Source: Nanobdellati archaeon
Lineage (GTDB): Archaea > EX4484-52 > WAPT01
DNA: 47,019 bases
NCBI GenBank assembly: GCA_027038505.1
Contig: JALVWC010000014.1
Span: 1 to 47,019, forward strand
Direction of reading: 5' to 3'
Shown here: one piece after another, positions 35,520-44,569 of the stretch
How the letters are laid out: every line of letters begins with the position of its first letter
Numbering within the stretch: position 1 is the stretch's first letter
Position numbers and translations under genes: made by a program
The notes under the pieces: generated by a model
What the model was told of the DNA's origin: nothing
The model's input: the letters and a program-made list of their open reading frames with translations, nothing else
Databases searched by the model: none

Positions 35520-36146
35520 ATGCCAATAAAAAGGCTCTTACGTTTTTTCAACAGACTTTTCAAGAAAAAGAAACAAGTAAAACTCGGGATTTATGGTCCG
35601 CCCAATGGCGGGAAGACAACACTTGCCAACAGGATCTGCCTTGATTGGCTGGGAGAAGAGCTGGGAAGTGCATCCCATATCCCGCACGAGACTAGAAGAG
35701 TTCAGATGAAAGAAAGGGTTGTGATACAGAGCGGTGATGGAAAAACATTAGATCTGACAGTGGTGGACACTCCCGGCATAGCAACCAAGATAGATTATGA
35801 GGATTTTGTTAAGAAGGGGTTATCAAAAAAAGAAGCCAGAGCAAGGGCAAGAGAGGCCACACGCGGGGTAATTGAGGCCATAAAATGGCTCGACAACGTC
35901 GATGCGGTTATTGTTGTTCTCGATGCCACAAAAAATCCTGTGGATCAGGTGAATGTAACCATTTTAGGAAATCTGGAAGCTAGAAAGATACCGTTCATGA
36001 TTGTCGCGAACAAAATAGATCTTAAAAAATCAAACGTAACCCGAATAAGGGAAGCATTTCCCAATACCAAAGTGATAGGTATAAGTGCAAAGTACGGCCA
36101 TAACATGGATAAGTTTTACGAAGCACTGTTTGAGCTTATCAACTGA
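35520..36146 (+). CDS. Archaeal Era-like GTPase
   Basis: A 208-residue TRAFAC-class GTP-binding protein. A basic N-terminus (RLLRFFNRLFKKKK) precedes G1 GPPNGGKTT (26-34), G3 VVDTPG, G4 VANKID and G5 GISAK. It lacks the C-terminal KH domain of bacterial Era. It heads a three-gene set with DUF2073 and Zn-ribbon genes that is conserved in Euryarchaeota, as I recall (the neighbouring COG3365 and COG3364). A TATA-like ACATTTAAAATAATTTT about 25-30 bp before the ATG suggests a leaderless transcript. A ribosome or RNA-related role is suspected only. Confidence 0.9.
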   Translation: MPIKRLLRFFNRLFKKKKQVKLGIYGPPNGGKTTLANRICLDWLGEELGSASHIPHETRRVQMKERVVIQSGDGKTLDLTVVDTPGIATKIDYEDFVKKGLSKKEARARAREATRGVIEAIKWLDNVDAVIVVLDATKNPVDQVNVTILGNLEARKIPFMIVANKIDLKKSNVTRIREAFPNTKVIGISAKYGHNMDKFYEALFELIN

Positions 36147-36172
36147 AAATTGTGCATGACACGGTGGAATAC

Positions 36173-36538
36173 ATGAAAAAAATAAGCATAAAGTTTATAC
36201 CTTACGAAAAGATGAAAAAAAATATGGAACTTGTTTTCGACGAATTAAAGAGAGGGTCTATCGTAATAATTGATTCCAAACTGAGTCCAGAAGAGGAGAG
36301 CGAGATCATAACAAAAACAATGGAAAACGTTGATCTGAAATTTAAGGGCATTGAAATCTCAACGATGGATGTGAGTGTGGATAGAAACGAGAGCTCCGGT
36401 GGGAAATTTACAACGCTGATCGTTGAAAAATTAAGGAGAATACTCACGGGGAGGGAAAGAGGAATAACGATCATAGGATCGGCAAACTTAGTCAAAAAAA
36501 TAGAAAAAACACCGGAGGAATTATTACTCTACATGTGA
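36173..36538 (+). CDS. DUF2073 protein
   Basis: A 121-residue protein from the ATG at 36173 (MKKISIKFIPYEKM); a GTG at 36152 would add seven residues. Conserved features: a first strand ISIKFIPY, RGSIVIIDSKLSPEEE, and a C-terminal GITIIGSANLVKKI. Function unknown. It follows the Era-like GTPase by a few bases and precedes the Zn-ribbon gene by five, so the three probably act together. Confidence 0.85.
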   Translation: MKKISIKFIPYEKMKKNMELVFDELKRGSIVIIDSKLSPEEESEIITKTMENVDLKFKGIEISTMDVSVDRNESSGGKFTTLIVEKLRRILTGRERGITIIGSANLVKKIEKTPEELLLYM

Positions 36539-36543
36539 TCTAA

Positions 36544-36933
36544 ATGCCCCATAAATGTGTTAGATGTGGAAAAGTACATCCGGACGATGCCGACTACCTA
36601 CTTCAAGGATGTGATGTCTGCGGTTGCAGGTTTTTTCTGTATGTGAGCGAGAAGAATCTTAAGAAAGCGGAAGATGTCATTCAGGATTTAACTAAAGAAG
36701 AAATTTGTGAAATAGAAAGGGACATAAGGATGATTCTTGAATCTGAGGATAACGAAGCAAAGGGTAACGAAATCGTTGTTCTCGATATTGAAGCCATAAG
36801 GGTGATTAAGCCGGGAAAGTATCTCATAGATTTGGTGAATCTGTTCAGCCAGAAACCAATAGTGATTCGTGTTGCTCCGGGGAAATATCGAATAGACCTA
36901 TCTTCGGTCATGCCATCAAAGCATGAATCGTGA
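36544..36933 (+). CDS. Zn-ribbon protein (COG3364 type)
   Basis: 129 residues with an N-terminal zinc ribbon: CVRCGKVHPDD then GCDVCGCRFF, followed by an acidic helix and a C-terminal half with two similar strands (GKYLIDLVNL, GKYRIDLSSV). It is third gene of the GTPase/DUF2073 operon. The family is restricted to archaea as far as I recall and has no established function. It converges on secD with 8 bases between stops. Confidence 0.87.
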   Translation: MPHKCVRCGKVHPDDADYLLQGCDVCGCRFFLYVSEKNLKKAEDVIQDLTKEEICEIERDIRMILESEDNEAKGNEIVVLDIEAIRVIKPGKYLIDLVNLFSQKPIVIRVAPGKYRIDLSSVMPSKHES

Positions 36934-36941
36934 TTCGAGCT

Positions 36942-38450
36942 TCATTTTGTTTTTTCGGTTATGATGTATTCCACTATCTTTGAATAGGCAGGCCTTGTTA
37001 CGAGGACACCAATCCAGACACCGATGAGGGTTGTCACAGCAAAACCTTTCATTACTCCAACACCTGTGTTCAATACCATCATCGGGAACATAGCCGCCGT
37101 TACGGTTGCTGCCGCAGTCAGAATGATGGTCAACGCGCGCTTCAGTCTCTGCTTCAGACTGAGCTCCGATATCTTCTTCTTTGTGCTGACTCTCTCCAGA
37201 GTTTCATCCGTTATGATTATCTGATGGTCGACACCCGTACCTATTATCGCCACTATACCTGCTATTGAAGGTAGGTCAATCGTCCATCCTATAAGGGCAG
37301 CTATCCCCAGAATAATTATGAGCTCCGCTATCAGAGTGATCATAATACATAAGGATATCAGTGGGTGTCTGTAGCGCACGAGTATAACAATCCCGACTCC
37401 CAAGATCGCCACGAGTATGGACAGAATAGCATATTTCATAAAGTATTCTCCGAGAGTTGGAGATATGCTCTCAACGCTCATTATCTCTATCTTGGACGGA
37501 AGTGCGCCACTCTCGAGTATTGACTGGAGTTTTTTCATTTTCTGTAGCGCTTCCTCCCGTGTTTTTGCCCATCCAGTCACAGTGGGCATTGTCAATGCTT
37601 CTCCTTTCAAACTGCACACGATGTTCAGCGAATCCATAAGCACGTTATCCATGTAAAGCTGGAGCGGCTGGTCAAGATAGCACTCCTTTCCTCTGAACAC
37701 CTCCTTCATATCTCTCGTTACCTTCGCAAATCTCTCCGCGGAAGCTTTCGTGGTTATTATTGTAAACATGAATCTGTAGCCGTCGCCTTCCCTCTCAACC
37801 CTAGCATGTTCGACATCTCTGAAGACAGTGGTTATATCGTCCCCGGTATAGATGAGGGCCGAAAAAACAACCTGTGATTTGGTGTAATTCTCATAAGTTA
37901 TATTGACATCGTCAAGATCAAAGGTATCGTTCACGTTAAGCGTGAGATTGACTCCATTCCCTTTCAAAGCTATTTTTCCGGTGGTGGAGTTAAGCACGAT
38001 GACATCGTAACGTTTTCCGTCAAAAACAAATACTCCCTTTCCGTTTTTTATCTCCACAACTCTAGGTATTCTTGCTTCAAATTTTCCTTGACTTTCCAGA
38101 AGATCACGAAGCGATTTCTCATTAAAGCCTGCTATTTCCAACTGCAGGTACTTCTTACCTCCCAGCTCAACGGGCCTCACAACCATCTCCTTCAGCCCGT
38201 AGGCATTGAGTCTTGTCTCTATCACACTTTCTGTTTTCTGGATAGCGGCATCGCTTTGATCCTCAACATAAATCAGGGCCCTCAATCCTCCCTGAATATC
38301 AAGCCCGAACTTCAGAGAGGTGTTCAGGTGGCCCTTCCCGTCTTTACCCACATAATAGGATGGCCTAAGCGCAATGATCGAAATTGTAACAAGAAGTATC
38401 ATAAGGACTACTCTAGGTTCTTTTAGCAGTTTAGGCAATGATGTCATCAT
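36942..38450 (-). CDS. secD: Protein-export membrane protein SecD
   Basis: A 502-residue accessory Sec translocase subunit. One N-terminal helix, the D1 motif GLDIQGGLRALI, a large extracytoplasmic domain (about 60-310), then five membrane helices with GTGVDHQIIITDE in the fourth-fifth loop region. Archaeal SecD lacks SecA-linked partners but keeps this layout. It overlaps secF by 4 bases (38447-38450), a coupled operon read from the minus strand. Confidence 0.95.
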   Translation of the reverse strand: MMTSLPKLLKEPRVVLMILLVTISIIALRPSYYVGKDGKGHLNTSLKFGLDIQGGLRALIYVEDQSDAAIQKTESVIETRLNAYGLKEMVVRPVELGGKKYLQLEIAGFNEKSLRDLLESQGKFEARIPRVVEIKNGKGVFVFDGKRYDVIVLNSTTGKIALKGNGVNLTLNVNDTFDLDDVNITYENYTKSQVVFSALIYTGDDITTVFRDVEHARVEREGDGYRFMFTIITTKASAERFAKVTRDMKEVFRGKECYLDQPLQLYMDNVLMDSLNIVCSLKGEALTMPTVTGWAKTREEALQKMKKLQSILESGALPSKIEIMSVESISPTLGEYFMKYAILSILVAILGVGIVILVRYRHPLISLCIMITLIAELIIILGIAALIGWTIDLPSIAGIVAIIGTGVDHQIIITDETLERVSTKKKISELSLKQRLKRALTIILTAAATVTAAMFPMMVLNTGVGVMKGFAVTTLIGVWIGVLVTRPAYSKIVEYIITEKTK

Positions 38451-39319
38451 TTCCCACCTCTATCAATGTAGATTTTGAGGATGGATACGTTCTGAAGCCA
38501 AGTGAATGGAATGTCCGCACAAAGACCAAATACTATTATGGCCGACAGATTTTTGAGAACGTCTGCGGGAGTTATGAAATGGAGAGCGAGCATCGCAAGG
38601 ATGGATGTTGTTGTCATGGTTATTCCAGTCTTTGCGGAGCTTTTTATTCTCTCCTTAACTGTTGCATCTCCCCTTTTCAGCACACGACTCGACAACAAAA
38701 TGTCGGTGTCCACGGAATAACCCAGAAGAATGAGAAGTGCCGCGAAAGTCGCGAGCGTCATCTTTATTTTAAAGACATCCATAAGTGCAACGGCGGTGAT
38801 TATATCGGATATGGCCGCAAGGATTATCGCCACGGACGGAACAAACACCCTGAATGTTAGGAACACTACAATCGCCATGCCTGTAAACGCTATCACAAAC
38901 ACCTTGATAGCCTGCTTCCAGAACGCAGAACTCACAGCCGGGCTTATGGAGTAGACGGATGTATCGACAACTTCTATCCCAGCGTTGCTCACAGCTTTCA
39001 CCACATCATCTTTGTTGAGCTGGGTTCCGCTCTCAACTATCAGCAGGTAGTTTTCGGAACTCTTACCTTTCTTAACGACAACATTTCCGAATTGTTGTCT
39101 TAGAATGTGGGCAATTTTGTTCAGGTCAAAGTCGTTTTTTGTAATGAGAACAATCTGCGTCCCTCCAGAAAAATCAAGACCCTTCTCAAAAAGATTTCCA
39201 GAGGAGATGTAATGGTATGCTATAATTGACCCGAAGATAGCAAGCAAGCTTAGAGATATAGCAAGCATAACGTATGGCCTGTCCAGAAGAACATCATATA
39301 TTTTTTCTATACTCTTCAT
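38447..39319 (-). CDS. secF: Protein-export membrane protein SecF
   Basis: From ATG 39319 (MKSIEKIYDVL) this has 290 residues, typical for SecF. Motifs: LDFSGGTQIVLI (D1 signature), the extracytoplasmic domain, and GYSVDTDILLSSRVLKR between the last helices. The frame stays open back to 39475, but that extension carries no SecF sequence, overlaps a decayed gene on the other strand and is rejected. It is first gene of secFD. Confidence 0.95.
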   Translation of the reverse strand: MKSIEKIYDVLLDRPYVMLAISLSLLAIFGSIIAYHYISSGNLFEKGLDFSGGTQIVLITKNDFDLNKIAHILRQQFGNVVVKKGKSSENYLLIVESGTQLNKDDVVKAVSNAGIEVVDTSVYSISPAVSSAFWKQAIKVFVIAFTGMAIVVFLTFRVFVPSVAIILAAISDIITAVALMDVFKIKMTLATFAALLILLGYSVDTDILLSSRVLKRGDATVKERIKSSAKTGITMTTTSILAMLALHFITPADVLKNLSAIIVFGLCADIPFTWLQNVSILKIYIDRGGK

Positions 39320-39493
39320 GAAAAATATAGAATGTACGGATAATTTTATAAAATGTGATGGTCTGAAGCCGGGCTGTTCTAATTCCATCTTCACCGCTTC
39401 CGAATTTTCAGCGAACACAGAATCTGTTATACCACAACTGGAGCAAAACGGACTTTCAACAACTCTTTCAATCATGCCTTATGGACGTTCTGA

Positions 39494-40091
39494 TACCTTG
39501 TGTTCGGCGTTCCAACTCCGTTGTCGAGTGATGCGATAGCATCTTCTGTCAGCATCCTCAGGGTGAACAACACTTACAGGAGCATAGGCATATGCCTGGG
39601 ACTTAACTTCACGTAAGGGGGAAAGATGGATAATTTTTCGAGAATGCTCGCGCATCTTCCCGCGATGAACATTTGCAGATGTGAAATTTATTCCTCAGTT
39701 ATTGATGAAAAATTCGTCTAGGAATTGCATACGGACTTATTTTGAGTGGAGTTGCCATGAACATCGCACACTCGAGCAGACCGGAAGTGGCCAGAACATA
39801 ACATATGCCATACTCTGGACAGGATTATCGGGTTTGGCAGTGTTCTCAACGGGCTGCAGGCCGGGTTTGCAACTATACCCACCACATTTTTCCAGGGGCA
39901 GAAAAAAGAGCATGAAAAATACTCGAATTGTACGATAAATTTGGATTTCCAACAAAGCTAAACGAAATCGGGATTGATGAGACCACATTTTTTGAAGCGT
40001 TCAAAAATGGAAATAATTAGAGGAGTACACAATTCTGAACAAGTATGATGTTAATGAAATTATAAATGTGGCAAAGAAACTTCATTTATAA
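39494..40091 (+). pseudogene. Decayed glycerol-1-phosphate dehydrogenase-like gene
   Basis: Three frames of the plus strand give consecutive pieces of an AraM/EgsA-type iron or zinc dehydrogenase. 39494 onward: VFGVPTPLSSDAIASSVSIL (family VPTxxSxDxIASPVASI). 39712 onward: GLILSGVAMNIAHSSRP. After a shift: PEHNICHTLD, then FGSVLNGLQAGFATI. Then KFGFPTKLNEIGIDE, and finally EEYTILNKYDVNEIINVAKK ending at TAA 40089-40091. At least four stops or frameshifts and a deletion separate them, and the N-terminal third is missing. The family makes the archaeal sn-glycerol-1-phosphate backbone, so a working copy should exist elsewhere. The end of the remnant also supplies the TATA box (TTTATAAAAAAATT) for the family B polymerase gene. 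Confidence 0.75.
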
Positions 40092-40145
40092 AAAAATTCG
40101 ACCGCGCATCTATTAAAAAATTTTCTTCATTAACTAAAAATCAAT

Positions 40146-42590
40146 ATGGAAAAAGTGGTTGCTCAGCTTATCCATGTGGATTATTTTGTGGATAAGAACA
40201 GGCCCGTTATAAGGCTTCTGATGAGTGATAATGAAAAAAGAAAGATTGTCGTGCTTGACGACACCTTTGAACCGTATTTCTATGCCATCCCCGCAGAAAC
40301 CGTTCCTATCGAGGAGTTGGCGGAAAAAATAATGGACATAAAAATTCCCGGAAAGGACGGAGTTGTAAGCCCAAAGAGAGTTGAGGCGGTAAAGAAGTTG
40401 GTTGGGATTGAAGAAAGAACCTTGCTCAAAATCACTTGCCACCTACCATCCGATGTTCCGAAGTTAAGGGAAGCTGTTGCAATGGTAAATGGTGTCACGG
40501 GGATAAGGGAATTCGACATTCTTTTCCACCGGAGATACATGATAGACAGAGGACTTGAGCCGCTTGACTGGTACGAGGTGGAGGGAGACAGAACACTTTA
40601 TGATGATTTTCCGTGCGATACTGCTTTAAAGGCAAGAAACATAGAGAGACTCTACAAGCCTGAGGAAAAAATGCGTATTGCAAGTTTTGATGTTGAGAGT
40701 ATAATGGAAAGGGGTGAGATGAGGCTGATAATGGCAGGTATTTACTTTGATGACGGTCATGGCAAGGTGGCAACAAGCATTGATGTTGACGGCAGAGACT
40801 TCGTGGAAAGGGTGGTGGGCGAAAGGGGCATAATAGAATGGGTTGTTAACACTCTAAAAATGGAGGAACCACACATTATCGTAACTTATAACGGCGATGC
40901 GTTCGACTTCCGCCTATTGAAAGAGAGAGCTTCCAAACTGAAAGTGGAACTGAAATTCGGGAGAAACGCATCTCTCGTTTTCAAACGGAGGGGGAGAACG
41001 AGCTATGCTGAAATAGAGGGAATGTCTCATATAGACCTATATCCATTCGTCTCGACCATCATGGCTCCGAGTCTGAACACAGAGGTCTTCACGCTCGAGG
41101 CGGTCTGCCAAGAAATTCTGGGTGAGGGAAAGTATGAAGTTACGTGGGAGGAGATAGAGCACAGCTGGAAGACCGGAGAAAATCTGGAGAAAATAGTGGA
41201 CTACAACTACAGGGATGTTGAGCTCACAATGAAGCTGGCCAAAGCACTACTTCCGAATATTTTTTCACTTGCTTCCCTTACTTATATGACGCCGGTTGAA
41301 GTGGCGAGAGCGAGCTACAGCCAGCTTGTGGAGAACTTTGCGATAAGGAAGGCATACAAGATGAATTATGTTGTTCCAAACAAACCGACAGTTGAGGAGA
41401 TGGACGTAAGGAGACAGGAAGAGAGCTACGAGGGAGCAATAGTTATAGAACCAAAACCCGGGCTGCATGAAGATATAGCGGTATTCGACTTCCGATCTCT
41501 ATACCCATCCATCATAATCACCCATAATATCGACCCGTTCACCATAAACTGCAAATGTTGCACCCCCGAAGAAGCATACAGGGTGCCGGGAAAGCCGTAT
41601 TATTTCTGCAAGAAGAAGAGAGGATTCATTCCCACAATTCTACGGGAGCTGATAGAGAAGAGAATGGAAATAAAAAAGAAGCTAAAGAAAGTGGAGGATA
41701 AAGTGCTGAAGAAAGTTCTTGATTCAAGACAGCAAGCAATGAAAACGGTGGCAAACGCGTTCTACGGTTATCTGGCATTTGTTGGCTCACGTTTCTATGA
41801 TAAAAGGTGCGCCGAGTCGGTAACGGCTTTTGGAAGGTATTACATAACCATGATAGCGGATATGGCCAGACAGCACGGGTTTGAGGTGATCTATGGTGAT
41901 ACTGACTCCATTTTCCTCAAGATGAATGGAAAGAAGAAGGAGGAGGTTATGCGCTTTCTGGAGGAGGTCAACTCGAAACTTCCGGGCATAATGGAGCTCG
42001 AGTTCGAAGGCTTCTACAAGAGAGGGCTCTTTGTGAAGAGAAAGACCGGAGAGGGTGGGGCAAAGAAGAGATATGCGCTCATCGATGAGGACGGAAGGAT
42101 GGTTATAAGGGGTTTCGAGAGAGTAAGGCGAGATTGGTCAAAACTTGCGAGAGAAACTCAGGAGAAGGTGTTGTATCATGTTCTGAACGGAGAGGTCGAG
42201 AAAGCTGTCGAATATGTGAGGGATGTAATCGAAAAGCTGAAGAAGGGTGATGTTGATAAGGAGGACTTATGCATTTACACGACCATCACAAGAAGTCTTG
42301 ACTCGTACGAGCAGATAGGCCCGCATGTTGCCGCAGCAAGAAAAGCAATGGCCAGGGGAGTTGAGATAAGGCCCGGAGAAACCATAAAATACATAATAAC
42401 AAGAGGTACAGGAAGCATCTCAGACAGAGCGGAGCTTGCCATTTTTGCCGAGAGTTACGATCCGGACTATTACATCAGGCACCAGGTGCTGCCTGCTGCA
42501 ATGAGGATCCTGAGCGTTCTCGGTTACACCGAGGATATGATACTGTCCGGGACAAAACAGACAGGACTATTCCAGTTCATGAAAAAATGA
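40146..42590 (+). CDS. pol: Family B DNA polymerase
   Basis: An 814-residue replicative or repair polymerase. Exonuclease motifs: SFDVES (Asp182, Glu184), NGDAFDFRLLKERA, and YNYRDVE. Polymerase motifs: A DFRSLYPSI (from Asp448), B KTVANAFYGY, C YGDTDS (Asp585, Asp587). The last residues QTGLFQFMKK form a good PCNA-binding PIP box. There is no intein, although this gene is a common intein host. Start ATG 40146 follows a TATA-like element at about 40084-40097. It converges on the LTD gene, overlapping its 3' end by 14 bases. Confidence 0.97.
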   Translation: MEKVVAQLIHVDYFVDKNRPVIRLLMSDNEKRKIVVLDDTFEPYFYAIPAETVPIEELAEKIMDIKIPGKDGVVSPKRVEAVKKLVGIEERTLLKITCHLPSDVPKLREAVAMVNGVTGIREFDILFHRRYMIDRGLEPLDWYEVEGDRTLYDDFPCDTALKARNIERLYKPEEKMRIASFDVESIMERGEMRLIMAGIYFDDGHGKVATSIDVDGRDFVERVVGERGIIEWVVNTLKMEEPHIIVTYNGDAFDFRLLKERASKLKVELKFGRNASLVFKRRGRTSYAEIEGMSHIDLYPFVSTIMAPSLNTEVFTLEAVCQEILGEGKYEVTWEEIEHSWKTGENLEKIVDYNYRDVELTMKLAKALLPNIFSLASLTYMTPVEVARASYSQLVENFAIRKAYKMNYVVPNKPTVEEMDVRRQEESYEGAIVIEPKPGLHEDIAVFDFRSLYPSIIITHNIDPFTINCKCCTPEEAYRVPGKPYYFCKKKRGFIPTILRELIEKRMEIKKKLKKVEDKVLKKVLDSRQQAMKTVANAFYGYLAFVGSRFYDKRCAESVTAFGRYYITMIADMARQHGFEVIYGDTDSIFLKMNGKKKEEVMRFLEEVNSKLPGIMELEFEGFYKRGLFVKRKTGEGGAKKRYALIDEDGRMVIRGFERVRRDWSKLARETQEKVLYHVLNGEVEKAVEYVRDVIEKLKKGDVDKEDLCIYTTITRSLDSYEQIGPHVAAARKAMARGVEIRPGETIKYIITRGTGSISDRAELAIFAESYDPDYYIRHQVLPAAMRILSVLGYTEDMILSGTKQTGLFQFMKK

Positions 42591-44514
42591 GTGCTATCTT
42601 GCTTTTTAGGGAGTTGATCAGCATTCTTATTCTGCCAAGAGGTGTGTAATCATAAATGATGTGGGATGTCACAACTTCGCCTGAACGATTATGCGAACTT
42701 CTACCAGCATTCTTGTGTTCCCATCCCTCATTCTGTGGGGCTGAGAGAAGCGGTAGAGCTGTGGTATTGCAGTCGCAAATCTGAGTGTGAGGTGCTGGCA
42801 GGATCACAACTTTTGAATCCACATCACACTTCTTTTTGTCTTTTGAAAGTCTAATTCTGAGGGTACAGGTTTTTGTAATGTTAATTTCCTTTATTTTGTT
42901 TTTTAGAACGATAACTTTTGTTTCGTTTGGCAGCAGGACGAGGTCTTGTCTGTTTGCCAACCAACCCCCCTTGCTAAAGAGCTTGCCCTCACAGATAATA
43001 TATGAGTAAATGGAGATGTTGATCCGATTGGCTGGGTTATGACTTTTCAGTGAGATACGCGTAGTTAGGTCACCACCCCCAACCGCAGCAGGAGAGTGTG
43101 AAACATTCAAGATATCTGCGAAGAGACATCTATTTGGAAGGGTCGCTTTCTCTTTTGCTCTTGTTCTTAAAACAGAGCATGTTGAAGTTTTCGTTACGAC
43201 TTCTTTAATACACCGGGGAGATGCACCGTCCTTGATTGTTATCAACCATTCATCCTTCGAGCCCCACGAACTTTCGGCAACAACAAAGTATTTGCCGCCT
43301 CTCAACCTTCTGTTGCAGTTATATCTTATCTGCACGGGAAGATAGATAGTATAATTCTGATTCTTTTTGTAAAGCTGGATTGAAAGTTTTTCGGAAGCGT
43401 ACCTGTTGGAGGATGCACTCTTAATGTAAACATATACAGTCCTTTTGCTCTCACACCCGCGGTTTGCGACCAGCTTAACACGAAGGACATCCCCGAATTT
43501 AACGTTTTTCGCATTCACGTTTTCTATTTTCACCGTGGGTTTTACACATCCATTGTTGCTTGAACCAACTTTGCTCTTTACCACAACCATGGTACGGTTA
43601 TAGGTAAGGTTTGTGAGGTTGACGGAGGAAGCAACAATTCTGGCGTTTATGAAGAAAACCTCGTAACCCACCTTTCTGGATGGAGTCCACCGACGTGTCG
43701 TGGTGCATCCCTTTTGTCTGCCCTTACCGATTTCTATTGTGGTGTTGTGTGGGGACTTCATCACATCTCCGTACAAATTTTCAATCGAGTACTCCACAGT
43801 TAGATTGACAGTCCTGATTGGAGAGGCGTTGAGGTATGCGCATATTCTGTAGGTGAGAGTTGTGTCGGCATCGCAGACCAAACAGGAGAGGTTTTCAATT
43901 TTGAGCTCTATAGAGTATGTTGATTTTCTTTGACCTTCCGTTACATTACTTGTGTTGCAGAGGTTGGCCTTCAGGGGTGTGGGATCGGCCAAGATAATTT
44001 TATCGTTGCAGACTTGAACTGATAACCCCTCCCTGTTAAAGGATTTATTATAACTAAGAAAGCTGATCACGCTGCCATCAGCATTTTTTAGAGTTACGTT
44101 GCCTCCATCATTTTTCAGCCCTCCACATATGCTGCTTGAGTTCACGTGGAACACAAATGTCAGGTTGGTTATGTTGAATGAGCTCGCTACCTCGCTTCCG
44201 CTGCCACCGTCGGTGATCAGAGCAAACCCGCCGGGGGGAAGAGCAGTCGAGTAACTGGAGTTAACGAGCAACGATGTGTTATTCGCCCTCTCCACGTACC
44301 CCGGGATAATGGAGTTGTTGCACAGCAGATAGGAGGAGAGGTTTACAGGGTTGTTACCGTCGTTGTATATTTCCACGTACTCGTTGTAATTGTCATTCTG
44401 CGCGGGGTTGAACATGACTTCCGAAACCATAAGCGAAAAAGAAATATAAGAAAGGAACGGAAAGATGAGAAGAAAGGTTAGCAGCGTTTTCGTTCGAAAA
44501 CTCGAAAACCGCAT
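42577..44514 (-). CDS. Secreted LTD-domain protein rich in N-glycosylation sequons
   Basis: From ATG 44514 the protein has 645 residues. A signal peptide (MRFSSFRTKTLLTFLLIFPFL) is followed by a lamin-tail domain: VSEVMFNPAQNDNYNEYVEI, PPGGFALITDGG. Further regions look beta-rich (LVCDADTTLTYRICAYLN) and are rich in cysteine (about 20), which suggests disulfide-linked extracellular domains. I count about 25 N-X-S/T sequons, clustered such as NLTNLTYNRT. No clear C-terminal membrane anchor. It is a plausible AglB substrate and surface protein. A TTG at 44529 is a less likely start. It is divergent from map. Confidence 0.8.
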   Translation of the reverse strand: MRFSSFRTKTLLTFLLIFPFLSYISFSLMVSEVMFNPAQNDNYNEYVEIYNDGNNPVNLSSYLLCNNSIIPGYVERANNTSLLVNSSYSTALPPGGFALITDGGSGSEVASSFNITNLTFVFHVNSSSICGGLKNDGGNVTLKNADGSVISFLSYNKSFNREGLSVQVCNDKIILADPTPLKANLCNTSNVTEGQRKSTYSIELKIENLSCLVCDADTTLTYRICAYLNASPIRTVNLTVEYSIENLYGDVMKSPHNTTIEIGKGRQKGCTTTRRWTPSRKVGYEVFFINARIVASSVNLTNLTYNRTMVVVKSKVGSSNNGCVKPTVKIENVNAKNVKFGDVLRVKLVANRGCESKRTVYVYIKSASSNRYASEKLSIQLYKKNQNYTIYLPVQIRYNCNRRLRGGKYFVVAESSWGSKDEWLITIKDGASPRCIKEVVTKTSTCSVLRTRAKEKATLPNRCLFADILNVSHSPAAVGGGDLTTRISLKSHNPANRINISIYSYIICEGKLFSKGGWLANRQDLVLLPNETKVIVLKNKIKEINITKTCTLRIRLSKDKKKCDVDSKVVILPAPHTQICDCNTTALPLLSAPQNEGWEHKNAGRSSHNRSGEVVTSHIIYDYTPLGRIRMLINSLKSKIALIFS

Positions 44515-44569
44515 TCTAAATTTAGTCAAAACAAATTATATTAAATTTTTGTTTTATCAACTTGGTAAC
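44515..44569. promoter_or_regulatory. Divergent promoter LTD gene / map
   Basis: A central ATTATATTAAATTT (about 44535-44548) lies 25-30 bp from the ATG on each side (44514 minus, 44570 plus). This fits nearly leaderless transcripts in both directions and supports both chosen starts. Confidence 0.45.

Noticed and set aside
39320-39475. N-terminal extension of SecF with a CSSCG 'zinc finger'
   Set aside because: It ends at a stop immediately upstream, shows no SecF similarity and lies beside recognisable decayed dehydrogenase sequence on the plus strand. SecF proper starts at 39319.
4769-42590. Inteins in the polymerase D large subunit or the family B polymerase
   Set aside because: Both proteins run through their active-site motifs without the block A/G intein signatures, and their lengths (1151 and 814 residues) are normal for the uninterrupted proteins.
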